Source: CAZKWG01 sp964615375
Lineage (GTDB): Bacteria > Myxococcota_A > UBA796 > CAZKWG01
DNA length: 64,000 nucleotides
Direction: 5' to 3'
NCBI GenBank assembly: GCA_964615375.1
Contig: CAZTOW010000022.1
Coordinates: 81,045-145,044, forward strand
In this document: piece after piece, positions 10,099 to 18,280 of the stretch
Layout: every line of letters begins with the position of its first letter
How positions within the stretch are numbered: position 1 is the first letter of the stretch
Program-made: the position numbers and the translations under genes
The notes under the pieces: model-generated
Seen by the model: only the letters and a program-made list of their open reading frames with translations
Databases searched by the model: none
What the model was told of the DNA's origin: nothing

Positions 10099-11073
10099 AT
10101 GAGGCTGGTCCTCACCCACGGGATGGGCGTCGGGCCTGAGCTGGCGCTACAAGCGCTGGGGGCTGGCGCGGCGGGAGAGGCCCGGGTCTGCCTGGTCGGG
10201 CGTCGGGAGCCGCTGGACCGGGCGAACGCGCGCCTGGGTCTGCCGATACGCGCGTTGGAGGCGCTCGATCCGGGCGCGCTGGCGCCGGGAGGGATCGGGC
10301 TGCTGGAGACCCCGGACGCGCCGGAGGCGGCGGAGGTCGTGGCCATCCGGGAGGGCGTCCGCGCATGCCTGGAGGGCCGGGCCGACGCGCTGGTGACCGG
10401 GCCCATCCACAAGGCCCGGCTCGCCGCGCGCGGCTTCCCCTGGCTCGGGCACACCGACATGCTGGGCGAGCTCTGCGGGGCCGAGCCGGTGATGGCCTTC
10501 GTGGGGGGCGAGCTCCGCGTGGCCCTGGTCACCGTCCACTGCGCGCTCGCTCAGGTCCCCGCCCTGGTCACCGGGGATCGTGTGGCCCACACGACGCGCG
10601 CGCTCGCGAACGCGCTGTCGCGGGACCTCGGGCTCCCCCGGGCGAGGCTGGCGGTGTGCGGGCTCAACCCGCATGCGGGGGAGGAGGGGCTCCTGGGGCG
10701 CGAGGAGATCGAGGTCATCGGGCCCGCGGTGGCGGCCCTGCGCGCCGAGGGGCTGGACCTCGTGGGGCCGGTCTCGGCGGAGACGGCCTTCCTCGACGCC
10801 CGCGCCGGCCGCGTGGACGGGGTGGTGGCGATGTACCACGACCAGGGCCTCGCCCCGCTGAAGGCGGTGGACTTCGGGCGCTCGGTGAACTGGACCCTGG
10901 GGCTCCCCATCGTGCGCACCAGCGTGGACCACGGCACGGCCGACGCGCTGGTGGGGACCGGGCGGGCCGACCCCGCCAGCATGGCGGCGGCGATACAACT
11001 GGCGGTGGAGATCGTCTCGCGCAGGCTCAGCGCCGGCGCACCATCACCGGCTCCCGGCTCGCGATCCGCTTGA
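10099..11073 (+). CDS. pdxA: 4-hydroxythreonine-4-phosphate dehydrogenase
   Basis: A 324-residue PdxA-family enzyme of vitamin B6 synthesis that oxidises 4-phosphohydroxy-L-threonine with NAD. Characteristic stretches are GMGVGPE near the N-terminus, GPIHKARL, the substrate/metal-binding GHTDML, LNPHAGE, AMYHDQGLAPLK and TSVDHGTA. The ATG at 10099 has GAGG just upstream, and the gene follows the SurA-like gene by 7 bp. Its last 47 bp overlap the end of the convergent HEAT-repeat gene. The surA-pdxA neighbourhood supports the call; the ksgA gene that often follows is absent. Confidence 0.95.
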   Translation: MRLVLTHGMGVGPELALQALGAGAAGEARVCLVGRREPLDRANARLGLPIRALEALDPGALAPGGIGLLETPDAPEAAEVVAIREGVRACLEGRADALVTGPIHKARLAARGFPWLGHTDMLGELCGAEPVMAFVGGELRVALVTVHCALAQVPALVTGDRVAHTTRALANALSRDLGLPRARLAVCGLNPHAGEEGLLGREEIEVIGPAVAALRAEGLDLVGPVSAETAFLDARAGRVDGVVAMYHDQGLAPLKAVDFGRSVNWTLGLPIVRTSVDHGTADALVGTGRADPASMAAAIQLAVEIVSRRLSAGAPSPAPGSRSA

Positions 11074-11758
11074 GGGCCTCGCGCGCCGCGGCCTGGACCT
11101 CCGGGCTCGGGTCGCGCAGCTTCTCCTCGATGGAGGGGACCATGGCCGGGCCGGCCAGCTTGCCGATGGCCGCCACGCAGTCGCGGCGCACGCGCACGTC
11201 GGCGTGGTCGAGCCCGCGGCGCAGGGTGGTCACGAAGCTCTTCCAGTTCGTGTAGCCCGAGAGCCGCGCGCCCATGGCGGAGACCGCCGGGTCCGTGCTG
11301 TTGAACATGTCGCGCACGCGGTCGCGCCCGGCCATGTCCAGCTCGAAGCCCATGGCGAAGCGCTGCTCGGCGCGGGCCAGCTCGCCCTGGTCCATCAGCT
11401 CCCAGGGGTCGGCGCGCAGGAGCGCGGGATCGGGCGGCGGGGCCTCGTCGCTCGCGCGTCCCGCCGAGGGGGCCTGCTCGGCGCCCTCGCTCAGGACCGG
11501 CAGCGTCTCCGAGACCGCCACCTGCGCCATCCCCGCGCCCACGTCCGTCACCGCTGCGTGCTGCCGGATGACCAGGCGAGCGTCGGGGATGGCGCGGGCG
11601 AGGGCGGCCACGAAGTGCAGCAGCTCCAGCAGCGGCCCGTCCACCTCCGCGCGGGCGACCATCTCCGTGCCGTCGGTGACCACCTCACAGCCGCGGGGGA
11701 GCTTTGCCCACTCCTCCTCGGTCAAGGCGTGATCTCGATAGAGGACGAATCCAGGCAT
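11027..11758 (-). CDS. HEAT-repeat protein of unknown function
   Basis: A 243-residue soluble protein. The ATG at 11758 (MPGFVLYRDHALTEEEW) is preceded by GAGGGAG at good spacing; an upstream in-frame start is not supported. The first half is mixed alpha/beta without a recognised family. A Pro/Glu-rich linker (about 110-135) follows. The C-terminal third contains helical HEAT-type units (DVRVRRDCVAAIGKL and SPEVQAAAREALKRI). Proteins of this sort often act as scaffolds. Its 3' end overlaps pdxA tail to tail by 47 bp. Confidence 0.7.
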   Translation of the reverse strand: MPGFVLYRDHALTEEEWAKLPRGCEVVTDGTEMVARAEVDGPLLELLHFVAALARAIPDARLVIRQHAAVTDVGAGMAQVAVSETLPVLSEGAEQAPSAGRASDEAPPPDPALLRADPWELMDQGELARAEQRFAMGFELDMAGRDRVRDMFNSTDPAVSAMGARLSGYTNWKSFVTTLRRGLDHADVRVRRDCVAAIGKLAGPAMVPSIEEKLRDPSPEVQAAAREALKRIASREPVMVRRR

Positions 11759-11828
11759 GAGGGCTCCCTCGGGTTTCAGCGTGCCCGCATCATCGCACAC
11801 GCAGCCCCTGCGGATGGGGCTCGGGTCG

Positions 11829-11836
11829 ATTATATT
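11829..11836. promoter_or_regulatory. A/T island between divergent genes, possible -10 element
   Basis: The 128-bp gap between the HEAT-repeat gene and boxC is extremely G+C-rich except for ATTATATT. It reads TATATT toward boxC and TATAAT toward the HEAT-repeat gene. No convincing -35 is visible on either side, so this is only a position for a -10 element. Confidence 0.25.
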
Positions 11837-11886
11837 GCCCCCTTCCCCCGGACCCCCGGTCCCCAGCCTCCCGGAATCAGACGCTC

Positions 11887-13512
11887 ATGGGCGAGTTCAA
11901 CTTCCCGCCGGTCAACTTCGACACGCGCCCGGATCGCTATCAGCACTGGGACCTGGAGATCCAGGCGCCGGTGGCCACGCTGCGCATGCACATCAAGGAG
12001 GACCGCCCCATGTGGGCCGGTCGCTACGAGCTCAAGCTCAACTCCTACGATCTCGGCGTGGACATCGAGCTGGCCGACGCCATCCAGCGCCTGCGCTTCG
12101 AGCACCCCGAGGTGCGCGCGGTGGTGCTGACCGGCGCCTACGACCGGATCTTCTGCGCGGGCGCGAACATCCGCATGCTCGGGCAGGCCCCGCACGCCTT
12201 CAAGGTGAACTTCTGCAAGTTCACCAACGAGACCCGCGACAGCATCGAGGACGCCAGCCGGAACTCCGGCCAGACCTGGATCGCGGCGCTCAACGGCACG
12301 GCTTCGGGCGGCGGCTACGAGCTCGCGCTGGCCTGCGAGAAGATCGCGCTCATCGACGACGGCAACGCGGCGGTGGCGCTGCCCGAGGTGCCGCTGCTCG
12401 GCGTGCTCCCCGGCACGGGCGGGCTCACCCGCGTCACCGACAAGCGGAAGGTGCGCCGGGACATCGCCGATCTCTTCTGCACGAAGGCCGAGGGCTACAA
12501 GGCGCGCGACGCGGCGAAGTACCGGCTCATCGACGTGAGCTTCCCCCGCAGCCAGTGGAACAGCGGCGTCTACGCCCTGGCCGAGAGCGTGGCGAAGGCC
12601 AACCCGGCGAAGGAGGGCGGGGGCGTCCCGCTCCCCGATCTGGAGCGGAAGACCATGGAGAACGGCTGGTCCTACCGCTACGTGGACGTGACGGTGGAGG
12701 GCCGGGTGGCCACCCTGCTGATGAAGGGCCCGGACGCCGAGCCCTCCCGCTCGGCGGAGACCTGGGCCCTGCGCGCCTTCCGCGAGCTCGACGACGCCCT
12801 GCTGCGCCTGCGCGTGAACCACCTGGACGTGGGCCTGCTGCTGCTGCGCTCCCAGGGCGACCCGGCGGCGGTGCTCGCCCACGACGAGCACGCGCGGGCC
12901 AGCGCGCAGGACGACTGGTTCTGGCGTGAGGTCGTGCTCTTCCAGGCCCGCACGCTGCGCCGTCTGGACAACATGGCCAAGAGCCTCTTCGCCATCGTCC
13001 TGCCGGGCAACTGCTTCGCCGGGGTGCTCTTCGAGATGGTGCTGGCGGCCGACCGCGCCTACATGCTGGCCGACGAGGACGGCGAGAACAGCGTGCAGCT
13101 CTCCGACGGCAACGCGGGCGCCTGGCCCATGTCCAACGGGCGCACCCGCCTCCTCACCCGCTTCCCCGGCGAGCCGGACGCCCCGAGCGCCGCCCTGGAG
13201 GAGGGCGGGCCCATCGACGCCGAGCGCGCGGACGAGCTGGGGCTCGTCACCGCCGCCCCCGACGACATCGACTGGGACGACGAGGTGCGCATCGCGGTGG
13301 AGGAGCGCGTCAGCCTCTCGCCGGACGCGCTCACCGGGATGGAGCAGAACCTCCGCTTCGGCGGCGCCGAGACCCTCGAGACCAAGGTCTACGGTCGGCT
13401 CACCGCCTGGCAGAACTGGATCTTCCAGCGACCGAACGCTGTGGGGGAGCGGGGCGCCCTGACCATGTACGGGCACCCCGAGCGACCTGTCTTCGACTTC
13501 CGGAGGACGTGA
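11887..13512 (+). CDS. boxC: 2,3-epoxybenzoyl-CoA dihydrolase (benzoyl-CoA-dihydrodiol lyase)
   Basis: A 541-residue BoxC-type crotonase-superfamily protein, about the usual length for the family. It opens the ring of 2,3-epoxybenzoyl-CoA by adding two waters, releasing formate and an aldehyde acyl-CoA. The first crotonase core has the oxyanion-hole type segments DRIFCAGANIRML and GTASGGGYELALACE (about 85-150), and a second degenerate enoyl-hydratase-like half follows. The ATG at 11887 gives the conserved NFPPVNFDTRPDRYQHW beginning, with only a weak ribosome site. It overlaps boxB by one base, the standard partner order. The substrate assignment rests on family resemblance and the boxB neighbour. 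Confidence 0.95.
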   Translation: MGEFNFPPVNFDTRPDRYQHWDLEIQAPVATLRMHIKEDRPMWAGRYELKLNSYDLGVDIELADAIQRLRFEHPEVRAVVLTGAYDRIFCAGANIRMLGQAPHAFKVNFCKFTNETRDSIEDASRNSGQTWIAALNGTASGGGYELALACEKIALIDDGNAAVALPEVPLLGVLPGTGGLTRVTDKRKVRRDIADLFCTKAEGYKARDAAKYRLIDVSFPRSQWNSGVYALAESVAKANPAKEGGGVPLPDLERKTMENGWSYRYVDVTVEGRVATLLMKGPDAEPSRSAETWALRAFRELDDALLRLRVNHLDVGLLLLRSQGDPAAVLAHDEHARASAQDDWFWREVVLFQARTLRRLDNMAKSLFAIVLPGNCFAGVLFEMVLAADRAYMLADEDGENSVQLSDGNAGAWPMSNGRTRLLTRFPGEPDAPSAALEEGGPIDAERADELGLVTAAPDDIDWDDEVRIAVEERVSLSPDALTGMEQNLRFGGAETLETKVYGRLTAWQNWIFQRPNAVGERGALTMYGHPERPVFDFRRT

Positions 13513-14927
13513 TGAGCACCATCAACTACGACGAGCGCATCCCGAACAACGTCAACCTCTCGGAAGACAAACGGCTCCAACGGGCGCTGGAGAAGTGGCA
13601 GCCTGCCTACCTCCAGTGGTGGAACGACGTCGGCCCGCAGGTCTTCAAGACCAACGAGATCTACCTGCGCACGGCCATCTCCACGGCGCCGGGCGGCTGG
13701 GCGCACTTCGGCTACGTCAAGATGCCCGAGTACCGCTGGGGCATCTTCCTGGAGGACCCGGATCCGGATCGGCGCGTCCCGGGCGGTGACCACGCCGGCT
13801 CGCCCGTGTGGCAGCAGGTCCCGGGGGAGTACCGCAACATCCTCAAGCGCATCATCGTCACCCAGGCCGACACCGAGCCCGCCAGCGTCGAGCAGCAGCG
13901 CTGGCTCGCCAGCCGCGCGCCCAGCCTGATCGACGCCCGCAACCTGTTCCAGGTCAACGTGGAGGAGGGCCGGCACCTCTGGGCCATGGTCTACCTGCTC
14001 CACGCCTACTTTGGGAAGGACGGGCGCGACGAGGCCGACGCCCTGCTGGAGCGTCGGGCGGGGGACGCCGACAAGCCGCGCATCCTCGACGCCTTCAACC
14101 AGCCCTGCCCGGACTGGCTGACCTTCTACTGCTTCACGATGTTCACCGACCGCGACGGCAAGTACCAGCTCGGCGCGCTGGCCGAGTCGGGCTTCGATCC
14201 GCTGGCCCGCACCTGCCGCTTCATGCTCACCGAGGAGGCCCACCACCTCAGCGTCGGCGAGAGCGGCGTGGAGCGCGTGCTGCGGCGCGCGGCGGAGCTG
14301 ACGAAGCTGGACAAGAACGGGGACGCTCGCGACCAGGGCGGCATCGACCTGCCCACCGTCCAGAAGTGGATCCGCTACTGGTTCTCCTACTCCATCGACC
14401 TGTTCGGCTCGGAGGTCTCCACCAACGCCGCCGACTACTTCGGCGCCGGGCTCAAGGGCCGCTGGCACGAGGAGAAGGAGTACACCGAGCACAGCGCGCT
14501 GGATCAGATCAAGAACATCCCGCAGGTGATCGGCGGCCAGGTCAAGGACGTCGAGGTCCCGCTGCGCAACGCGATGAACGAGGTCCTGCGCGACGCCTAC
14601 ATCGCCGACTGCGAGCGCGTGGTGAAGCGCTGGAACAAGTCCCTGGAGGAGGAGGGCGTGGACTTCCGCATCGAGCTCCCCAACCGCCGCTTCTTCCGGC
14701 GCCAGGGCGTGTACGCCGACCACCACTTCGACCCCGAGGGCAATCTCATCAGCGAGGAGACCTGGGCCCGCAAGGTCGGCGACTGGCTGCCCACGGCGGA
14801 TGATCGCGCCTACGTCGCCAGCCTGATGCACCCGGTCCATGAGCCGGGCAAGATGGCGAACTGGGTGGCGGCGCCGCGCCGGGGCATCGACGGCAAGCCG
14901 GTCGAATTCGAGTACGTGCGCGTCTGA
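13512..14927 (+). CDS. boxB: Benzoyl-CoA 2,3-epoxidase, di-iron oxygenase component
   Basis: A 471-residue di-iron monooxygenase that epoxidises benzoyl-CoA using O2 and electrons from BoxA. The ATG at 13512 lies five bases after GGAGG and shares a base with the boxC stop; a GTG one codon earlier is less likely. The iron-binding set is complete: a Glu in DTEPAS (residue 122), EEGRH (Glu152, His155), Asp213 in MFTDRDG, and EEAHH (Glu242, His245). These positions have the same spacing as the ligands I recall for the characterised Azoarcus enzyme. BoxA and a benzoate-CoA ligase are not in this window. The stop overlaps the next gene. Confidence 0.96.
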   Translation: MSTINYDERIPNNVNLSEDKRLQRALEKWQPAYLQWWNDVGPQVFKTNEIYLRTAISTAPGGWAHFGYVKMPEYRWGIFLEDPDPDRRVPGGDHAGSPVWQQVPGEYRNILKRIIVTQADTEPASVEQQRWLASRAPSLIDARNLFQVNVEEGRHLWAMVYLLHAYFGKDGRDEADALLERRAGDADKPRILDAFNQPCPDWLTFYCFTMFTDRDGKYQLGALAESGFDPLARTCRFMLTEEAHHLSVGESGVERVLRRAAELTKLDKNGDARDQGGIDLPTVQKWIRYWFSYSIDLFGSEVSTNAADYFGAGLKGRWHEEKEYTEHSALDQIKNIPQVIGGQVKDVEVPLRNAMNEVLRDAYIADCERVVKRWNKSLEEEGVDFRIELPNRRFFRRQGVYADHHFDPEGNLISEETWARKVGDWLPTADDRAYVASLMHPVHEPGKMANWVAAPRRGIDGKPVEFEYVRV

Positions 14928-17536
14928 TGATCGCCCTCCTCCTGCTCGCGGCCTGTCATCGCGACAAGGGTGAGGACAGCGCCGCGCCCGCCCTGGACCT
15001 CACCGAGGCCCTGGGCGCGGGGGAGGTCCGCGCGGGCGTCATCACCGACGAGGACGCCCTCTTCGGCGGGGTCAGCGCCGAGGGGCGCGCGGGCGACATC
15101 AAGCTCTACAACGCCGACGTGCAGTTCATCCTGCAGGCCGTGCGGGAGAGCTCCTACTACGTGGACTATGGCGGCGGCCTCCTGGACGCTGACGTGGTCC
15201 GTGGCCCGGACGAGCCCGGCCGCGATCTGGTGGACGAGTACGCCCCCATGGTCGGCCTCGGCCGCATCCTGAACGCCGAGACCATCACGGTGGAGAGCGA
15301 CGGATCGGACGGCTCCGCCGCCGTGGTCGTGGCCGAGGGCCCCGGCGCCCCCTTCGAGCTCATCACCGGCGCCCTGGAGAGCCCGGAGCTCGTCCCCGAC
15401 CGGGACGTCCGCATCCAGACCCGGTATACGCTCGAGCCGGACAGCGCGCTGCTCCAGATCACGACCACCGCGACCTGGAACGATCGCGAGACCACGGCGA
15501 TCCTGGCGGATCTCTTCCTGCTCGGGCTGGAGGTCTCCGACCCCTGGATCGCCGGCCGCGGCCTGGAGGGCGACACCCCCGACACCTACACCTCCATGTC
15601 CGCGCTGGCCTGGAAGAACGAGGTCGTCTTCAGCGTCTTCCCCGACGGCGACGCCTTCGTCTCCAGCCCGCTGACCGACGTGCTCTCCGAGGCCGCCCCC
15701 GTGCTGGCCCCGGTCCAGGGCACGGTCACGCTGGTCAGCGGGGACAGCGTGAGCTGGACCACCTACGTGGGCGTCGGCCGCGATCCGGCCGCCCTCGCCA
15801 CCGCCTGGGCGGAGCGCGTGGGCATCGACACCGAGCCGCTGGGCGGCCAGGTCACCGCGGGCGGCGAGCCCGTGGCGGGCGCCCGGGTCCACCTGTTGAA
15901 CGCCGACGATCTGCCCATCGGCCAGGCCTGGACCGACGAGGACGGCCGCTGGTCGGCCACCGCGCCCCCGGGCGAGGTGGTAAGCGTGATCGCCACCGGC
16001 CGCGGCCACGCCGTGCCCACCGATCTGCCCGAGGGCGCCGGCTGGTACGGACCCTACGCCGCTGAGGGCGCGAACGCGCTGACCCTCGCCTCCCTGGAGG
16101 ATGGCGCGCCCGCCGCCCCCTTCGCCGAGGGCTACGGGATCTCCGAGCCCGCCGCCGCCGGCGAGGACGTCGCGCTCACGCTCACGCCCCCGGGCTGGCT
16201 CCAGGTCTCGGTCGAGGACGGGCTCCCCGCCGTGGTGCGCGCGGCCCTCGGATCCGACGCGGTGAGCGCCTCGTCCGTCGAGGCCCTGGTGCCCGGTCGC
16301 CCCGACGACCTCGTCTCCCTCGGCTTCCTGCGCGACGGCGAGCTCACCCTGCCGGTGGAGCCGGGCGACTACGTGATCACGGTCCACCGCGGCCTGCGCT
16401 GGGAGCTCGACCAGCTGACGGTCACCGTGGACTCTGGCGAGACCGTCCCCTTCGCCGCCTCGCTGACCGAGAGCTACCCGCTCACGGACGTCTGGGTCTG
16501 CGACCCGCACAGCCACGCCTCGCCCTCCGGCGACGGCAAGATCACCATGGAGGATCGCCTCGTCGTCGGCGCCGCCCACGGGGTGCAGCTCCACTTCGGC
16601 ACCGATCACGACCACGTCGCCGACTACCGGCCCCTGCTGGCGCCGCTCGGGCTGGACGGCGCGCTCCACAGCGTCGTGGCCGACGAGGTCAGCCCCGTGC
16701 TGCGCGGGCACTTCAACGCCTGGCCGCTGGAGCAGGCGCCCACGGAGCCCAACGCGGGCGCCGTTCAGTGGTGGAAGGGCGTGGAGAGCACCGACGCGCT
16801 CTTCGCCGAGATCCGCACCATGGCCAGCGATCTCATCGTGCAGGCCAACCACCCGACCGGGAGCTCCGGCCTCTTCGGCTACGCGGAGTACAACCTGGAG
16901 GAGGGGTCCATCGGCGACGCCGAGCGCTGGTCCGAGCGCTTCGACGCCATGGAGGTGCTCAACGACGGCGACTACGCGGACTACCTGCCCTACTACCTGG
17001 ACCTGGTGAACCGCGGCTATTCGCCCCTGCCGGTGGGCGTCTCCGACAGCCACAACCACAAGAGCGGCATCGGCCACAGCCTCACCTTCCTGCACCACGC
17101 CGCGGGCGCCGAGCCCGAGCCCGAGGCCCTGCTGGCCGCGGCGAAGGCGGGGGGCTCGGTCGTGAGCCACGGGCCCTGGATAGAGGCCACCATCGGCGGC
17201 GAGCCCGCCCCCGGTCAGACCTTCGTGGGCGAGCAGACCCTGGACGTGAGCGTGTGGGCGCCGAGCTGGATGTCGCTGGACACGCTCTCCCTGCTCCGCG
17301 ACGGCGAGGTCGTGGAGACCGTCGCCCTGAGCGGGAGCAGCGCCGAGCGGGGCAGCGCGAGCTTCACGCTCACGCCGGAGGCCGACGCCTCCTACGTGCT
17401 CATCGCCTCGGGGAGCGCAAGCATGAGCCCGGTCTACCCGGGCAAGGTGCCCTGGGCCATGACCGCGGCGCTGCGCCTGGACCTGGCGGGCGACGGCTGG
17501 GACGCGCCCCTGCCGCCGCTCACCGTGGAAGACTAG
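14927..17536 (+). CDS. Lipoprotein metallohydrolase of the CehA/McbA (PHP-like) type
   Basis: An 869-residue lipoprotein with lipobox LLLAAC directly after the start. The N-terminal half is beta-rich and includes a carboxypeptidase-regulatory-like domain (about 305-350, GGQVTAGGEPVAGARVHLLN). The C-terminal part is a PHP-type metal-dependent hydrolase: DPHSHASPSGD (His528, His530), FGTDHDHVADY, QANHPTGSSG and GVSDSHNHKSG provide the expected metal ligands. CehA-like enzymes act on esters and carbamates, but the substrate here is unknown. The ATG shares a base with the boxB stop, so it is translationally coupled to an aromatic-degradation operon, which is unusual. A surface or periplasmic location is expected. 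Confidence 0.85.
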   Translation: MIALLLLAACHRDKGEDSAAPALDLTEALGAGEVRAGVITDEDALFGGVSAEGRAGDIKLYNADVQFILQAVRESSYYVDYGGGLLDADVVRGPDEPGRDLVDEYAPMVGLGRILNAETITVESDGSDGSAAVVVAEGPGAPFELITGALESPELVPDRDVRIQTRYTLEPDSALLQITTTATWNDRETTAILADLFLLGLEVSDPWIAGRGLEGDTPDTYTSMSALAWKNEVVFSVFPDGDAFVSSPLTDVLSEAAPVLAPVQGTVTLVSGDSVSWTTYVGVGRDPAALATAWAERVGIDTEPLGGQVTAGGEPVAGARVHLLNADDLPIGQAWTDEDGRWSATAPPGEVVSVIATGRGHAVPTDLPEGAGWYGPYAAEGANALTLASLEDGAPAAPFAEGYGISEPAAAGEDVALTLTPPGWLQVSVEDGLPAVVRAALGSDAVSASSVEALVPGRPDDLVSLGFLRDGELTLPVEPGDYVITVHRGLRWELDQLTVTVDSGETVPFAASLTESYPLTDVWVCDPHSHASPSGDGKITMEDRLVVGAAHGVQLHFGTDHDHVADYRPLLAPLGLDGALHSVVADEVSPVLRGHFNAWPLEQAPTEPNAGAVQWWKGVESTDALFAEIRTMASDLIVQANHPTGSSGLFGYAEYNLEEGSIGDAERWSERFDAMEVLNDGDYADYLPYYLDLVNRGYSPLPVGVSDSHNHKSGIGHSLTFLHHAAGAEPEPEALLAAAKAGGSVVSHGPWIEATIGGEPAPGQTFVGEQTLDVSVWAPSWMSLDTLSLLRDGEVVETVALSGSSAERGSASFTLTPEADASYVLIASGSASMSPVYPGKVPWAMTAALRLDLAGDGWDAPLPPLTVED

Positions 17537-17545
17537 GCAGCCTAG
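17533..17545. other. Perfect palindrome containing both stop codons of convergent genes
   Basis: CTAGGC-A-GCCTAG spans the end of the metallohydrolase gene and the end of the minus-strand EG-repeat lipoprotein; each arm holds a TAG stop for one gene. The arms are only six bases and no T-run follows, so it is a poor intrinsic terminator. Confidence 0.6.
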
Positions 17546-18216
17546 CGGGCGCCGTTGAAGTTCCCGGTGTAGTCCAGCGCGAAGCCCGAGTAGTCGAAGC
17601 TGCCGCTGAAGTCCGCGCTGAGCGCGCCGTCCGAGTCGAAGGCGCCCGTCCACTCGGTGGAGAAGCCGTCGCCCACCTCTACCGAGATGGTCCCTGTGGC
17701 GTCGCTGTAGCTGCCCACGGTGCCGGTGAGCGTGCCCTCGTAGGTGTCGTCCAGCCCGGCGTAGGTGGAGGCGACCCCGCCCGGGGTGAACACGCAGCTC
17801 ACGGTGCCCTCGATCGCGCCGTCGGTGATGACGAAGACGGACTCGCCGGAGCAGGTGTCGCCGAAGCCGTAGACGCTGACCTCCACCGAGAACTCGCCCG
17901 CGTAGCGGCCGTCGTAGAGCGAGGGGTCTACCTTCTCGCCCTCACCCTCACCCTCGCCCTCGCCGCCGGTCTCGCCCTCGCCCTCGCCCTCGCCCTCGCC
18001 CTCACCCTCGCCCTCGCCCTCGCCCTCGCCCTCACCTTCGCCCTCGCCGCCGGTCTCGGTGGGCGTGCCGGTCTCGCCGCTGTCCGCGCTGTCCTCGGTC
18101 TCGCCGGTCTCGTCGCCCCCGTTCGGGTCGCCGGTCTCGGGCGGCTCCCCCGTCTCGGTGACGATGGCCTTGGTGGAGCAGCCCATGGCGAGGGCGAGGA
18201 TGAGGAGACGGTGCAT
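17542..18216 (-). CDS. Lipoprotein with long Glu-Gly repeat
   Basis: A 224-residue lipoprotein (signal MHRLLILALAMGC). After a Thr/Gly/Glu/Asp-rich linker it has a run of about 17 Glu-Gly pairs interrupted by TGG (about residues 56-95). A compact beta-rich C-terminal domain of about 125 residues follows (DGRYAGEFSVEV...FSGSFDYSGFALDY). The acidic stalk probably holds the domain away from the membrane. I do not recognise the C-terminal domain; its GxYxGxF strands resemble small lipocalin-like or calycin-like surface proteins, but this is not a firm match. Confidence 0.75.
   Translation of the reverse strand: MHRLLILALAMGCSTKAIVTETGEPPETGDPNGGDETGETEDSADSGETGTPTETGGEGEGEGEGEGEGEGEGEGEGEGEGETGGEGEGEGEGEKVDPSLYDGRYAGEFSVEVSVYGFGDTCSGESVFVITDGAIEGTVSCVFTPGGVASTYAGLDDTYEGTLTGTVGSYSDATGTISVEVGDGFSTEWTGAFDSDGALSADFSGSFDYSGFALDYTGNFNGAR
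17936..18050 (-). repeat. Hexanucleotide tandem repeat encoding Glu-Gly
   Basis: Runs of CTCGCC/CTCACC hexamers, broken once by CGCCGGTCTCG, encode the acidic stalk of the EG-repeat lipoprotein. Hexamers keep the frame, so slippage would change only stalk length. Confidence 0.9.
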
Positions 18217-18280
18217 CGGACCTCCAGAATGGTTTCCCCTACCTGTACACTGGGGGCAGGGGAGCCGCTACTGTCACCGC

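Noticed and set aside
11887..14927. Complete box operon
   Set aside because: Only boxC and boxB are present. No BoxA-like reductase, CoA ligase or box regulator is seen in the adjoining genes.
14810..17653. A 947-codon minus-strand frame opposite the metallohydrolase
   Set aside because: No domain is visible, the composition is typical of an antisense frame, and the plus-strand gene has a lipobox, metal motifs and overlap with boxB.
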